A program made the position numbers and the translations under genes. Positions 1 through 9,483 of a DNA stretch of 64,000 nucleotides are shown piece after piece. The stretch comes from Bacillus infantis NRRL B-14911 (GTDB lineage Bacteria > Bacillota > Bacilli > Bacillales > Cytobacillaceae): NCBI RefSeq assembly GCF_000473245.1, contig NC_022524.1:3124501-3188500 (forward strand). Direction: 5' to 3'. The notes beneath the pieces were generated by a model. That model ran no database searches and had not been told where the DNA came from. It was given only the letters and a program-made list of their open reading frames with translations. Numbering within the stretch: position 1 is the stretch's first letter; each line of letters begins with the position of its first letter.

Positions 1-466
1 TAAAGCCAAGGGCTGCATAATCGAGTGTATAGACATTATCGGCGATTTTCTCTTTATATGGCGGATATCCCTGCAGCTTGATGCGTACTTTAATATCCCT
101 GATCGCCTCAGCCATCCTGAGGTCGAAGAGCTTGACTTTTGGATCTTCTTCCGCATCCATGATTACGTACTGGAAGATGCCTCCGGATTCAAAGCTGTTC
201 CCTGGCGGCTCGGCCATATATTTTGGCGAGATTTTCTTGAAATCTATCGGATATTTCTGGTAAATAGGTGTATCTTCCTCCCTCGTCTTTATAGGAAGGA
301 TGCCTCCATTGTCTTCCTGAAACTGATCAACAGCACTCTGGACAGAATTGACCTGATCCTGATATGGTGTCTGATTCTGCGAAAGCTTGTCCTCCGGATA
401 CATGCATCCGGCAAGCAGAAAGGATAAAACCGCTGTCATTGACAGCATGGCTAGCTTCTTTTTCAT
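1..466 (-). CDS. yphF: YphF-like lipoprotein (3' end cut by window edge)
   Basis: 155 codons are visible and the reading frame runs off the left edge, so the C-terminus is missing. The N-terminus is MKKKLAMLSM followed by a hydrophobic stretch and the lipobox LLAGC (Cys about residue 21), which predicts a signal-peptidase-II lipoprotein on the outer face of the membrane. The rest is a soluble domain with no catalytic motif that I recognise. An AAGGA ribosome-binding site lies about 9 bases before ATG 466. Position next to yphE and gpsA is the B. subtilis yphF position, which supports the name; function is not known. Confident as a gene, fairly confident of the family. Confidence 0.85.
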   Translation of the reverse strand, partial: MKKKLAMLSMTAVLSFLLAGCMYPEDKLSQNQTPYQDQVNSVQSAVDQFQEDNGGILPIKTREEDTPIYQKYPIDFKKISPKYMAEPPGNSFESGGIFQYVIMDAEEDPKVKLFDLRMAEAIRDIKVRIKLQGYPPYKEKIADNVYTLDYAALGF

Positions 467-496
467 AGATTCCAATCCTTCAGGTTTTTAAATTTG

Positions 497-700
497 TTAT
501 TCATTGGTAGGTCCGCTCAAAACGACAAACAGAATGATTAACCCGGAAACAATCATTAACAGATACGCAACAAGGGCAGATATGAATTTAAGCGGTTTAT
601 TGTTTAATTTATACCGGCTCAGATAAATCATTAATATTGATATGAACATGAACCCCATTGAAGCTAAAGATACCCACATCTTCATTAAAGCAGGCGACAT
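497..700 (-). CDS. yphE: YphE family small membrane protein (DUF2768)
   Basis: A 67-residue protein with two hydrophobic segments (about residues 8-27 and 38-62) joined by a basic loop containing RYKLNNK, so it is probably a two-helix inner-membrane hairpin. It starts at ATG 700 behind a GGGAG site. It lies 30 bases upstream of the yphF start on the same strand, so the two are probably cotranscribed. Length and neighbourhood fit the YphE/DUF2768 family of spore formers. No enzymatic motif is present and the role is unknown. Confidence 0.85.
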   Translation of the reverse strand: MSPALMKMWVSLASMGFMFISILMIYLSRYKLNNKPLKFISALVAYLLMIVSGLIILFVVLSGPTNE

Positions 701-725
701 TGTCTCACTCCCTTTTCCGAAATGT

Positions 726-755
726 ATTATATCATACAGGCTGAAAATGAATCAA
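726..755 (-). promoter_or_regulatory. Candidate sigma-A promoter for yphE-yphF
   Basis: On the minus strand a TTGATT -35 box (750-755) and a TATAAT -10 box (726-731) are separated by 18 bp, ending about 25 bases before the yphE start. A perfect 16-bp palindrome at 772-787 lies just upstream. Inferred from sequence only. Confidence 0.5.
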
Positions 756-808
756 AAGCATTTCTCTTAAAATGCTGGCGCCAGCATGGATATTTCGATG
801 TACTTTCA

Positions 809-854
809 CAAAAAAAGAGCCAAAGCAAAGATGGGGCAATCTCTGCTTTGGCCT
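809..854 (-). terminator. Rho-independent terminator downstream of gpsA
   Basis: Arms GCCAAAGCA (819-827) and TGCTTTGGC (844-852) pair perfectly. On the minus strand the stem is followed by TCTTTTTTT. It lies about 150 bases past the gpsA stop; the gap 856-1004 holds no convincing gene. Confidence 0.8.
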
Positions 855-1004
855 TATGCGACTAAATAACCCATGCACCCTGTTCATATCACCAGTTTGC
901 TTCGTTGCATTGTATGCAGGAAGTTCCTTTCCCGCATCCTCGAATGCCTAAATTTTGATGCTCAGGCTAAAATAAATATCTTCTCTTGCAGCAAAACATA
1001 TCAT

Positions 1005-2057
1005 TCACTTGTCGATCCTGTCTTCAAGTACATTTGCAAGGTCTTCCATTTCATGCGTTTTCCCTCTTGCCATCAGCTTGTCGACAGATTCCTTCGGGTC
1101 GGCTCCATTAAACAGCACTTCATACAGCGCTTCAGTAATAGGCATTTTCACATTGTATTTTTCAGCGAGCTGGTATGCAGCTTTCGTGGTTCTGACGCCT
1201 TCAACAACCATTCCCATATTATCCAGGACTTCCTGCAGGCTATGACCTTTCCCAAGAAGGTTTCCTGCCCTCCAGTTGCGGGAGTGGACGCTCGTACAAG
1301 TGACGATCAGATCGCCGATTCCGGTTAATCCCGAGAAAGTCAGCGGACTTGCACCCATTTTGGTGCCAAGCCTGGCAATCTCGGCTAGCCCCCTTGTGAT
1401 AAGGGCCGCTTTGGCATTATCTCCATAGCCGAGGCCATCGGTGATCCCTGCTGCCAAGGCTATGATATTCTTGAGCGCTCCGCCGATTTCCACGCCAATG
1501 ATATCAGGATTTGTGTATACCCTGAAGTTATGGTTTATAAAAAGATCCTGTACATGCTCTGCCGCCTCAATGTTCTTTGAGGAAACAGTGACTGTTGTCG
1601 GATGGCGGAGGCTCACTTCCTCTGCATGGCTTGGACCGGAAAGGACCACAACGCTCCCGAGGGCTTCACTTGTGATTTCTTCCTCAATCATTTCTGATAT
1701 CCTCAGCAATGTATCCGGTTCGATCCCTTTGCTGACATGTACGATAGTTAGAGGCACACGCTGAAATTCATTAATCTTACCGGCAACTTCCCTGATGGCT
1801 TTTGTCGGCACCGCCAAAATCAGCGTATCAACACCATCAAGGGCTTCTTCCAGTGAGCTGAAGCCTTGAATGCCTGAAGGCAATTTGATATCAGGCAAAT
1901 ATTTTTGATTGGTGTGCTGTTCATTGATTTCCTTGATCTGTACAGGGTTATGCCCCCAGAGCCTGACCTGGCGGCCATTGTCAGCCAGCACCATGGCGAG
2001 TGCCGTGCCCCAGCTGCCTGCACCGGCAACGGTTATCTTGCTCGATTGATCCAGCAT
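1005..2057 (-). CDS. gpsA: NAD(P)H-dependent glycerol-3-phosphate dehydrogenase
   Basis: 350 residues. It reduces dihydroxyacetone phosphate to sn-glycerol 3-phosphate, the backbone precursor of phospholipids, in the cytosol. The dinucleotide-binding loop [10 protein letters not shown] is near residue 12. The segment [10 protein letters not shown] near residue 190 carries the conserved lysine of the family, and GLGYGDN follows it. Length is normal for GpsA. The start ATG lies 15 bases after the der stop, so der and gpsA form one transcription unit, as in B. subtilis. Nothing unusual is seen. Confidence 0.97.
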   Translation of the reverse strand: MLDQSSKITVAGAGSWGTALAMVLADNGRQVRLWGHNPVQIKEINEQHTNQKYLPDIKLPSGIQGFSSLEEALDGVDTLILAVPTKAIREVAGKINEFQRVPLTIVHVSKGIEPDTLLRISEMIEEEITSEALGSVVVLSGPSHAEEVSLRHPTTVTVSSKNIEAAEHVQDLFINHNFRVYTNPDIIGVEIGGALKNIIALAAGITDGLGYGDNAKAALITRGLAEIARLGTKMGASPLTFSGLTGIGDLIVTCTSVHSRNWRAGNLLGKGHSLQEVLDNMGMVVEGVRTTKAAYQLAEKYNVKMPITEALYEVLFNGADPKESVDKLMARGKTHEMEDLANVLEDRIDK

Positions 2058-2072
2058 ACACTCACACCCTTT

Positions 2073-3383
2073 TTATTTTCTTTCCCGTGCAAATATCTTA
2101 ATTGGAGTACCTTCAAATCCAAAAGCATCTCTTATGCGGTTTTCAAGGAAACGCTCATAGGAGAAATGCATAAGTTCAGGATCATTGACAAATACCACAA
2201 AGACAGGCGGCTTGACGGCCACTTGAGTCGTATAGTAAATCCGCAGACGCTTTCCTTTATCGGTAGGCGTTGGATTCATCGCCACCGCATCCATGACAAC
2301 ATCATTCAGGACACTCGTTTCCACACGCATGCTATGGTTCTCACTTGCCTGGTTGATCTGCGGAATCAATGTATGGATCCGCTTCTTTGTTAAGGCAGAC
2401 AAGAAGACGATCGGCGCATAGTCAAGGAATTGGAAATGCTCCCTGATATTTGTTTCAAACGCCTTCATTGTTTTTTCATCCTTCTCGACAGCATCCCATT
2501 TATTGACGACAATCACGACAGCCCGGCCTGCTTCATGCGCATAGCCCGCAATCTTTTTATCCTGCTCCAGGATGCCTTCATCAGCATCGATGACAACAAG
2601 GACGACATCTGAGCGCTCAATGGCTCTTAATGCTCTCAGGACGCTGTATTTTTCAGTGCTTTCGTACACTTTGCCTTTTTTACGCATTCCGGCTGTATCA
2701 ATGATCACATACTGATCCCCATTGTATGTAAGCAGCGAATCGACAGCATCACGTGTCGTGCCGGCAATATTGGAAACAATGACCCTTTCTTCCCCCAGAA
2801 TCGCATTGACAAGGGAAGATTTCCCGACATTAGGGCGCCCAATCAGGGAGAACTTGATGACATCATCGCCATAGTCCTTGTCCTTTGTATCAGGAAAATG
2901 CTTTGCAGCTTCATCAAGCAGGTCCCCAAGCCCCAGCCCATGGGAACCCGAGATCGGGATTGGCTCACCAAATCCAAGGGCATAGAAATCATAGATCTGG
3001 TCGCGCATATCAGGGTTGTCAATTTTATTGACCCCAAGCACGACAGGTTTCTTTGATTTATACAGTATTTTAGCGACTGCTTCGTCAGCTGATGTAACGC
3101 CTTCCCGTCCATTAGTCAAGAACAGGATCACATCTGCTTCTTCGATGGCGATTTCAGCCTGCTGCCTGATCTGCTCAAGGAAAGGCTCATCTCCTATATC
3201 AATCCCGCCGGTATCGATAATATTGAAATCAAGATTCAGCCATTCAGCTGAACTGTAGATTCTATCTCTGGTCACACCAGGTATGTCTTCGACAATGGAG
3301 ATCCTTTCTCCTACTATTCTGTTGAAAATCGTGGATTTTCCGACGTTTGGACGTCCTACAATGGCGATAACCGGTTTAGCCAT
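2073..3383 (-). CDS. der: Ribosome-assembly GTPase Der (EngA)
   Basis: 436 residues from ATG 3383. Twelve more in-frame codons lie upstream, but the AAAGGGTGAT site sits just before this ATG and MAKPVIAI is the usual start. Der has two tandem G domains: GRPNVGKST near residue 10 and GRPNVGKSS near residue 180. Each has a DTxG switch ([17 protein letters not shown]) and an NKxD specificity motif (NKID, NKWD). A KH-like C-terminal domain follows. It acts in 50S ribosomal subunit maturation and is essential in bacteria studied. It leads into gpsA. Confidence 0.98.
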   Translation of the reverse strand: MAKPVIAIVGRPNVGKSTIFNRIVGERISIVEDIPGVTRDRIYSSAEWLNLDFNIIDTGGIDIGDEPFLEQIRQQAEIAIEEADVILFLTNGREGVTSADEAVAKILYKSKKPVVLGVNKIDNPDMRDQIYDFYALGFGEPIPISGSHGLGLGDLLDEAAKHFPDTKDKDYGDDVIKFSLIGRPNVGKSSLVNAILGEERVIVSNIAGTTRDAVDSLLTYNGDQYVIIDTAGMRKKGKVYESTEKYSVLRALRAIERSDVVLVVIDADEGILEQDKKIAGYAHEAGRAVVIVVNKWDAVEKDEKTMKAFETNIREHFQFLDYAPIVFLSALTKKRIHTLIPQINQASENHSMRVETSVLNDVVMDAVAMNPTPTDKGKRLRIYYTTQVAVKPPVFVVFVNDPELMHFSYERFLENRIRDAFGFEGTPIKIFARERK

Positions 3384-3483
3384 GAACATCACCCTTTCAC
3401 TTTTATATACTTTAAACACTGCTCGAAAGAGTCAAATGAATTGCTTTCAACATCATCCTGATTTTCAGGATGGCCCGTGTATA

Positions 3484-3512
3484 AAATAAACCCTTCCTGT
3501 TTGCAGAAGGGC
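3484..3512 (-). terminator. Probable terminator before der
   Basis: CCCTTC (3491-3496) and GAAGGG (3506-3511) form a short stem. On the minus strand it is followed by TTTATTTTAT. It would end the yphA-YIEGIA-partner transcript upstream of der. The stem is only 6 bp, so this is moderate evidence. Confidence 0.55.
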
Positions 3513-3572
3513 CTAACCTAATCATTTTATCAAAGAGGCAGATTCCCCGCAACGAAAACATTGGAAGAACCA

Positions 3573-3758
3573 TCAATGCTTGACAATTACATACATTTCA
3601 TCTGTCAGAGCGTGGGCAATTCCGTCTAAAATGGCTTCAAGGTTGGCAGCCACATGCTCCATCTCTTTTTTGTCGTCACAATGAAATACAGCTGCCCCTG
3701 AAGGTGCCTTCTTTGGGTTCGTCGTAATCACTGCCAAAATAAATTTCTCAATGACCAT
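3573..3758 (-). CDS. Small partner protein of the YIEGIA membrane protein
   Basis: 61 residues, soluble, starting MVIEKFILAVIT and ending EMYVIVKH. Its start lies inside the last codons of the YIEGIA-family gene (11-base overlap), which implies translational coupling and a shared function. A small ORF in this position is annotated in databases as a capping-complex subunit for YIEGIA; that name is from memory. No enzyme motif is seen. Its real role is not known to me. Confidence 0.8.
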   Translation of the reverse strand: MVIEKFILAVITTNPKKAPSGAAVFHCDDKKEMEHVAANLEAILDGIAHALTDEMYVIVKH

Positions 3759-4638
3759 TTCCGCTCTTCCTTTCCCGTTCAGACGGCATCCTTATGGCAT
3801 TTTCAAGCGTCGGCACACTGCCGATCACTTTAATGGCCCTTTCAATGTCCTTCTCCTGGGGCAGAAGAAAAACCCCGACTCTTCCATCATCCAAATCCCG
3901 CTTGGCGAGAGGGACGAGCGCAGGTGTCCCGGAATCCCTGTAAACCCCCATCGCGATCGAGACATCGTGGAGGATCGCCTGTCTTTGGCCAAGATTGGCG
4001 ATGGTTGAACGCGCGTCAAAGGATTTCGGCTTTAAAATGAATCCCATTCCATATCTCAGCACTTCCTCCTGCCTTGCAGGCAGCCCGATATTCATGATAT
4101 AAATATTGTCTACATAAAGGCCAGCCCCATCAAAGCGCGGTTCCATATATTCAATTTCCACAATATCCCTGAGCTTTCCGCCTGCCATGAGCTTCTTTGA
4201 TATCAGCACAGACAGTATGGCCGCTATGATGCCGACCCAGATGTTAATCACAATATAACAAAGGGTGCTGATCAAGGAAGTAAATATCACAAGATAATTC
4301 CGGCTTTCAAAAGCAACGGCAATTCCCTCAATATAGGTTTTGCCCCTGGATACCAATTCATAGGAATCCAGTTCTGCCAATGTATTTCTTTCCATGTTCC
4401 TGACCTCCCGGAACTGGCTTGCCGCAAGAGTCAAAAAAGTCACCGCTGTAAAATCCTGTTCCAGAATAGAAGGGACAGCAACCGTCCCGAGAGCCGCAGC
4501 AATGAACCCAAGGGCAAGGTGTATGATTTTACCATGCAGATATGTCGGGTACTGCCGGTAATCCGTCCGCAGCATGTACATCCTTGTGGCCGTTCCAATA
4601 ATCAGGCCAAAAACAATCGGGTATGTATAATCACTCAT
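3748..4638 (-). CDS. yphB: YIEGIA-family membrane protein (YphB/SeaA-like)
   Basis: About 297 residues from ATG 4638, which overlaps the yphA stop as ATGA. An earlier in-frame start would lie deep inside yphA. The protein has N-terminal hydrophobic helices (IVFGLIIGTATRMYML) and the signature GKTYIEGIAVAFE near residue 105. Another hydrophobic block (YIVINIWVGIIAAILSVLIS) precedes a soluble C-terminal half. It belongs to a spore-former family and in B. subtilis the neighbouring gene is reported to affect the spore envelope. Coupling to yphA upstream and the 61-aa gene downstream suggests one three-gene unit. The family call is firm, the SeaA identity less so. Confidence 0.82.
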   Translation of the reverse strand: MSDYTYPIVFGLIIGTATRMYMLRTDYRQYPTYLHGKIIHLALGFIAAALGTVAVPSILEQDFTAVTFLTLAASQFREVRNMERNTLAELDSYELVSRGKTYIEGIAVAFESRNYLVIFTSLISTLCYIVINIWVGIIAAILSVLISKKLMAGGKLRDIVEIEYMEPRFDGAGLYVDNIYIMNIGLPARQEEVLRYGMGFILKPKSFDARSTIANLGQRQAILHDVSIAMGVYRDSGTPALVPLAKRDLDDGRVGVFLLPQEKDIERAIKVIGSVPTLENAIRMPSERERKSGNGH

Positions 4639-5243
4639 AATATCTTTTGTTTCTCCTTTTCCAGATTGGCTGCCTGCCGCTCTAAATATGCTGCGAGTTT
4701 GACAAATCCGTCCCACAGAAGCAATGCACATGATGATATAGCTGCCATATCAAGAAAAGAAAAAGACCAGGCCTCATAGGCCAGGGACAATTTCTCCAGT
4801 ACCATTGAAAAGAGGAAATCCCCCTGAATGGCACCTGTCAGCATGGCTGCAATTCTTTTCCTGCAGTCGGTAAAAAGTACGGCAGACATAGCAAACATGA
4901 TGGCTGCCAGCATCCATTCTTTTTTGAAAACCACCCAAACAGGATCAAAAAGAGCAAAAAGCTGAAAACTTGTATACGCAAGCATGATCATAAAAACAGA
5001 AACAAAAAAATAAATTGCTTTAAGCCTTGTTATGCGGGCAGCCTCGGCATAGCAGCAAATCAAAATGAAAGCTCCTGCTGCTGAAATATGGAGACTGCCC
5101 AAGGAAATTGTATAAGGCGAAACAATAATGGCAATCAAAAGGCAAGCCGACAAAGCCGTCCTTCCGTTCTGCTGTCTTTTCATAAAAAATGCCGCTGCAA
5201 TCCAGCAGCACCAGGCGCCCATATAAAAGAAAAAGCCTTCCAC
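4635..5243 (-). CDS. yphA: YphA family membrane protein
   Basis: About 202 residues if translation starts at GTG 5243. That codon is preceded at good distance by AGGTGGTGG; an ATG eight codons earlier (5267) has no such site. There are about six hydrophobic segments (for example GAWCCWIAAAFFM and ISAAGAFILICCY), and a basic C-terminal tail rich in Glu/Lys. It ends in an ATGA overlap with the YIEGIA gene. Order yphA-yphB matches B. subtilis. No functional motif is recognisable. Confidence 0.75.
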   Translation of the reverse strand: MEGFFFYMGAWCCWIAAAFFMKRQQNGRTALSACLLIAIIVSPYTISLGSLHISAAGAFILICCYAEAARITRLKAIYFFVSVFMIMLAYTSFQLFALFDPVWVVFKKEWMLAAIMFAMSAVLFTDCRKRIAAMLTGAIQGDFLFSMVLEKLSLAYEAWSFSFLDMAAISSCALLLWDGFVKLAAYLERQAANLEKEKQKIL

Positions 5244-5349
5244 ACTACCACCACCTATCATTTCCATTATGGGTAATAGTTATGTACTTTAATCTTTATT
5301 ACATAAACTTTTGTCCTTGTTTCATCTTAAATAGCAGGGGGTGTTAATC

Positions 5350-5493
5350 ATGGGAAAAGACAGACAGGAGAAAAAATTAAAAGCAGGCGGAAGAGTCGAA
5401 TCTGACCGCGACCAGGCCCTTCACTATCCAGGGGCGACCAAGCTTCAAAGCCCGGAAGAAGCCAGGGGCATGAATGACTCTAAGTATAGCTAG
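5350..5493 (+). CDS. ypzI: YpzI family small protein
   Basis: 47 residues, starting MGKDRQEKKLKAGGRVESD, highly charged and without hydrophobic segments. A GCAGGGGGTG site lies before ATG 5350. The sequence pattern DRQEKK...GRVESDRD...GATKLQ matches the small YpzI family of Bacillaceae, and the place next to yphA is conserved. It is the only plus-strand gene in the first 14 kb. Function unknown. Directly downstream the intergenic repeat block begins, its first unit starting at the base after the stop codon. Confidence 0.8.
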   Translation: MGKDRQEKKLKAGGRVESDRDQALHYPGATKLQSPEEARGMNDSKYS

Positions 5494-6176
5494 AAAAGCG
5501 GAGGGCGCTTGCTCAGCCCCGACAAGCATAAGACGCTCCTGGATAAAAGGCGTTCTTTGCCTTTAATCCAGGAGTGGCTTATGACTCGGGCTAGCGCCCG
5601 GAACTGGACAAGTAGAAAAGCGGAGGCGACTGTTCCAACGAGGAACGCAGGCTAAGGGCGCCACGTCCTGTGGCAACGCCTGCATGACCCGCATACTGCG
5701 GGCCTCAAGCATAAGACGAGCAGGACGGAAGGTTGTGCTTTAACCTTCTGGCCTGCTTGGCTTATGACTCGAGCACCTAGGAGCCGGAGCTGGACAAATA
5801 GAAGAGCGGTGGCGACTGTTCTATCGCCGAGCGCAGGCTAAGGGCGCCAAGTCCTGTGGCAACGCCTGCATGACCTGCATCCTGTGGGCCTCAAGCACAA
5901 GACTCCTGGATAAAAGGTGCTCTTTGCCTTTAATTCAGGAGTGTCTTTTGACACGAGGGGCTGGGCTTTCGGGCTGGACAATAGAAAAGCGGAGGGCGCC
6001 TTGCTCAGCCCCGACAAGCATAAGACATACAAAAATAAAAGGCGTTCTTTGCCTTTAATTCTTGGGTGGCTTATGACTCGAGGGGCTAGCTCCTGGAGAT
6101 GGACAATAGAAAAGCGGAGCGACTGTTCCAACGAGGAACGCAGGCTAAGGGTGCCGCGTTCTGTGGCAGCTTCTTA
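5494..6176. repeat. Cluster of five tandem Bacillus-type intergenic palindromic repeats
   Basis: Five head-to-tail copies begin with (T)AGAAAAGCGGAG and end with CTGGACAA. They lie at about 5494-5611, 5612-5798, 5799-5980, 5981-6104 and a truncated copy 6105-6176. Each full copy has an outer inverted repeat (GCTCAGCCCC near the left, GGGGCTAGC near the right), AAGCATAAGAC opposite CTTATGACTC, and an inner hairpin such as AAAGGCGTTCTTTGCCTTT. Copies 2 and 3 share an extra block around AACGCAGGCTAAGGGCGCC. ORFs across the block lack ribosome-binding sites. Such elements are scattered through Bacillus genomes (bcr-like); single copies are also at 13744, 22733 and 48838. Confidence 0.85.
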
Positions 6177-6225
6177 AAAGGGCCTTTGTCCTCTACAATC
6201 TAGGGAATTTAATAGATCACTCTTT

Positions 6226-6430
6226 TATGACTGGAACCATTATTTTCGCTTCTATCAGAATAGTGGTCCCAGCTTTGTTGGCTGGAACCACTATTCTTTC
6301 TTTTTTGCCACAATAGTGGTTTTAGCTCTGTTGGCTGGGACCACTATTCTTTCTTTTCATCACAATAGTGGTCCCAGCTTCGGTGGCTGGAACCACTATT
6401 CTTTCTTTTTGCCACATTAGTGGTCCCAGC
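6226..6430. repeat. 52-bp-period inverted-repeat array 1 (about four units)
   Basis: The motif AATAGTGGT recurs at 6259, 6312 and 6364, with a variant ATTAGTGGT near 6416, so spacing is 52-53 bp. Each unit has the arm AATAGTGGTCCCAGC, a 7-base loop, the arm GCTGGAACCACTATT, then a pyrimidine-rich spacer (CTTTCTTTTTTGCCAC). A half unit starts the array at 6226. Arms pair over about 15 bp with one mismatch. The array lies between the repeat cluster and the fni terminator. Spacers are conserved too, so it is not CRISPR. Confidence 0.85.
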
Positions 6431-6478
6431 TCCGCTCTTCCACAAAAGTAGTCCTCTACGGTTAACCTATGAGCAATA

Positions 6479-6508
6479 CAAAAAAACTCCCGCTAATTAA
6501 GCAGGAGC
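6479..6508 (-). terminator. Rho-independent terminator of fni
   Basis: CTCCCGC (6487-6493) pairs with GCAGGAG (6501-6507) with one mismatch. The minus-strand transcript continues into TTTTTTT right after the fni stop. Confidence 0.85.
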
Positions 6509-6514
6509 CAATTC

Positions 6515-7576
<1,062 letters not shown>

Positions 7577-7582
7577 TCACCA

Positions 7583-8740
7583 TTATTTTTTCAGATTCTT
7601 TAACTGATCACCGATCATTTCACCAAGCTGGAAGCCTTTTGTTTCTTCAGGCATCTCATAACTTGTATCATACTCAGCTTCTTTTTCTTCAAGATCCTTG
7701 ATGCTTAGAGACAGACGCTGATCGTTTTCATTTACATCCAGTACCTTTACTTGTACCTGCTGGCCTTCTTCAAGCACCTCATGCGGCGTACCAATATGCT
7801 TGTGGGAAATCTGGGAGATGTGAACAAGACCCTCTACTCCCGGGAATACCTCAACAAACGCTCCATAAGATACAAGGCGTCTCACAACTCCGTCAAGAGT
7901 GCTTCCTTTCGGGGCCTTTTCTGCGATATCAGACCATGGCCCAGGCAATGTTTCCTTGATGGATAGGGAAATGCGCTCATTATCCCTGTCTACGCTCAGC
8001 ACTTTTACCTGTACCTTCTGGCCTTCTTCCACTACATCGGAAGGCTTTTCAACATGCTCGTATGAAAGCTGGGAAATATGGACAAGTCCGTCAATTCCGC
8101 CGATATCGACAAATGCGCCGAAGTCAGTGATGCGCTGGATAGTACCATCCAGAACCTGGTCTGCCTGGAGGTTAGCAAGGATATCCTGCTTCTGCCTGCC
8201 CTTTTCTTCCTCCACAACAGCTCTGTGTGAAAGGATCAGGCGGTTTTTCTCCTTATCCAGCTCCACGATTTTGAAAGAAAGGGTCCTGCCTTTGTAATCT
8301 GAGAAGTCTTCCACAAAATGTGCTTCAACAAGCGAAGCCGGTACAAAGCCGCGGACGCCAAGGTCCACTACCAGGCCGCCTTTGACCACATCTTTAATTT
8401 CAGCGTCAAAAACTTCGCCGCTGTTGAATTTCTCTTCAAGTGTGTCCCATGCCTTTACTGCATCCACTTTGCGCTTTGAAAGGATAAGTGCCTCTTCCTC
8501 CACTTTGAGTACTTCCAGGTCAAGCTCATCACCTTCAGCCACAGCATCTTCCGCTTTTTCAATGTGAAGGCTTGAGAGCTCGCTGATGGGGATGATCCCG
8601 TCAAGCTTGCTGTCCTGGATATCCACAACAACCTGCTTTTCTTCCACTTTGGTGACTTTCGCAGTTACGCGGTCGCCCACCTCAAAGTTTTTTACTTCAA
8701 TTGAATTCATTTCTTCTGATTGATTCATCTCTTCTGACAT
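7583..8740 (-). CDS. ypfD: S1-domain RNA-binding protein YpfD (ribosomal protein S1 homologue)
   Basis: 385 residues with four S1/OB folds. Their starts are near residues 18 (GDRVTAKVTKVEEKQ), 105 (GEVFDAEIKDVVKGG), 190 (GTIQRITDFGAFVDIGGIDG) and 278 (GVVRRLVSYGAFVEVFPG). The last two carry the classic GLVHISQLS/GLVHISQIS strand. The C-terminal tail is acidic/basic (EKEAEYDTSYEMPEE). It is the Gram-positive S1-like protein; its exact role in translation is uncertain because Firmicutes do not strictly need S1. An AGGAGG-type site precedes ATG 8740. The 160-base gap to plsC probably holds its promoter. Confidence 0.95.
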   Translation of the reverse strand: MSEEMNQSEEMNSIEVKNFEVGDRVTAKVTKVEEKQVVVDIQDSKLDGIIPISELSSLHIEKAEDAVAEGDELDLEVLKVEEEALILSKRKVDAVKAWDTLEEKFNSGEVFDAEIKDVVKGGLVVDLGVRGFVPASLVEAHFVEDFSDYKGRTLSFKIVELDKEKNRLILSHRAVVEEEKGRQKQDILANLQADQVLDGTIQRITDFGAFVDIGGIDGLVHISQLSYEHVEKPSDVVEEGQKVQVKVLSVDRDNERISLSIKETLPGPWSDIAEKAPKGSTLDGVVRRLVSYGAFVEVFPGVEGLVHISQISHKHIGTPHEVLEEGQQVQVKVLDVNENDQRLSLSIKDLEEKEAEYDTSYEMPEETKGFQLGEMIGDQLKNLKK

Positions 8741-8901
8741 ATGTAATCCTCCTTAATCCAATGACTGCTTGCAATCTTTTATAGTAGATGTGATATTTTC
8801 ACAGCGGAAAACAAGGTCCTAAATTAAAGACATAGAATATTCTAAAAAGATGCCTTTCCTCTAACTTCTTACAAATAGCTTTATTTGTCAAGCAAGAAGA
8901 C

Positions 8902-9483
8902 TTATCTGTGCTGCTCAATAAGCTGGCGGATTTCCTGCATGATCATCTCCGTCACTTCGTCAGCGGACGCTCTGTTTTTCCGTGCTTCTTCCATATCCAG
9001 AGGCTTCCCGTACACTACCTTCAATCTTTTAAACGGCTTGTATGGGCCAATGATTGCACAGGGTACTACATGGGCCGGTGCCCTCAAGGCAAAGAAGCCT
9101 GCCCCTGCAAGGCCTTTTCCCAACTCCCCTGTTTTACTTCTTGTACCCTCAGGAAAGAGCCCTAAAACATTTCCTTCCTTCAAAAGGCCAATCCCTTTCC
9201 TTAGAGCTTCCCTGTCGCTCATGCCCCTCTTAACCGGAAAGGCGTTCAAATTCCTGACTATTGTCCCTAGTACCGGCAGGTTAAAAAGTTCTTCCTTGGC
9301 CATGAAGTGAACCGGCCTCGGAGCAGTAATCCCTACGACGGGCGGATCCAGATTGTCGATATGGTTGCTGCACAGCAGCACGCCACCCTCAGCCGGAAAG
9401 TTCTCCTTCCCGATCACCTCAAAACGGTATATCGGTTTCAGCGCCCCGTAAACGGCTGATCTTACAAAAGAATAGAATGTCAA
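8902..9483 (-). CDS. plsC: 1-acyl-sn-glycerol-3-phosphate acyltransferase
   Basis: 193 residues. It transfers an acyl chain to lysophosphatidic acid, giving phosphatidic acid at the membrane. The acyltransferase motif HIDNLD (Hx4D) is near residue 41, the glycerophosphate-binding motif FPEGTRS near 113, and the VVPCAIIGP strand near 140. The length is that of short PlsC proteins. Its ATG overlaps the cmk stop as ATGA, so it is translationally coupled to cmk. A cmk-plsC-S1 order is common in Bacillaceae, although B. subtilis keeps plsC elsewhere. Confidence 0.93.
   Translation of the reverse strand: MTFYSFVRSAVYGALKPIYRFEVIGKENFPAEGGVLLCSNHIDNLDPPVVGITAPRPVHFMAKEELFNLPVLGTIVRNLNAFPVKRGMSDREALRKGIGLLKEGNVLGLFPEGTRSKTGELGKGLAGAGFFALRAPAHVVPCAIIGPYKPFKRLKVVYGKPLDMEEARKNRASADEVTEMIMQEIRQLIEQHR

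Noticed and set aside
873-1328. Plus-strand ORF across the gpsA 3' end
   Set aside because: It lies antisense to gpsA with no ribosome-binding site and no recognisable protein pattern.
5838-6177. Protein-coding genes in the repeat cluster
   Set aside because: The open frames follow the repeat units, lack ribosome-binding sites and show no protein-like composition.
6226-6430. Tandem transcription terminators
   Set aside because: The hairpins are followed by mixed C/T tracts rather than clean T-runs on either strand, and a normal fni terminator lies next to them at 6479-6508.
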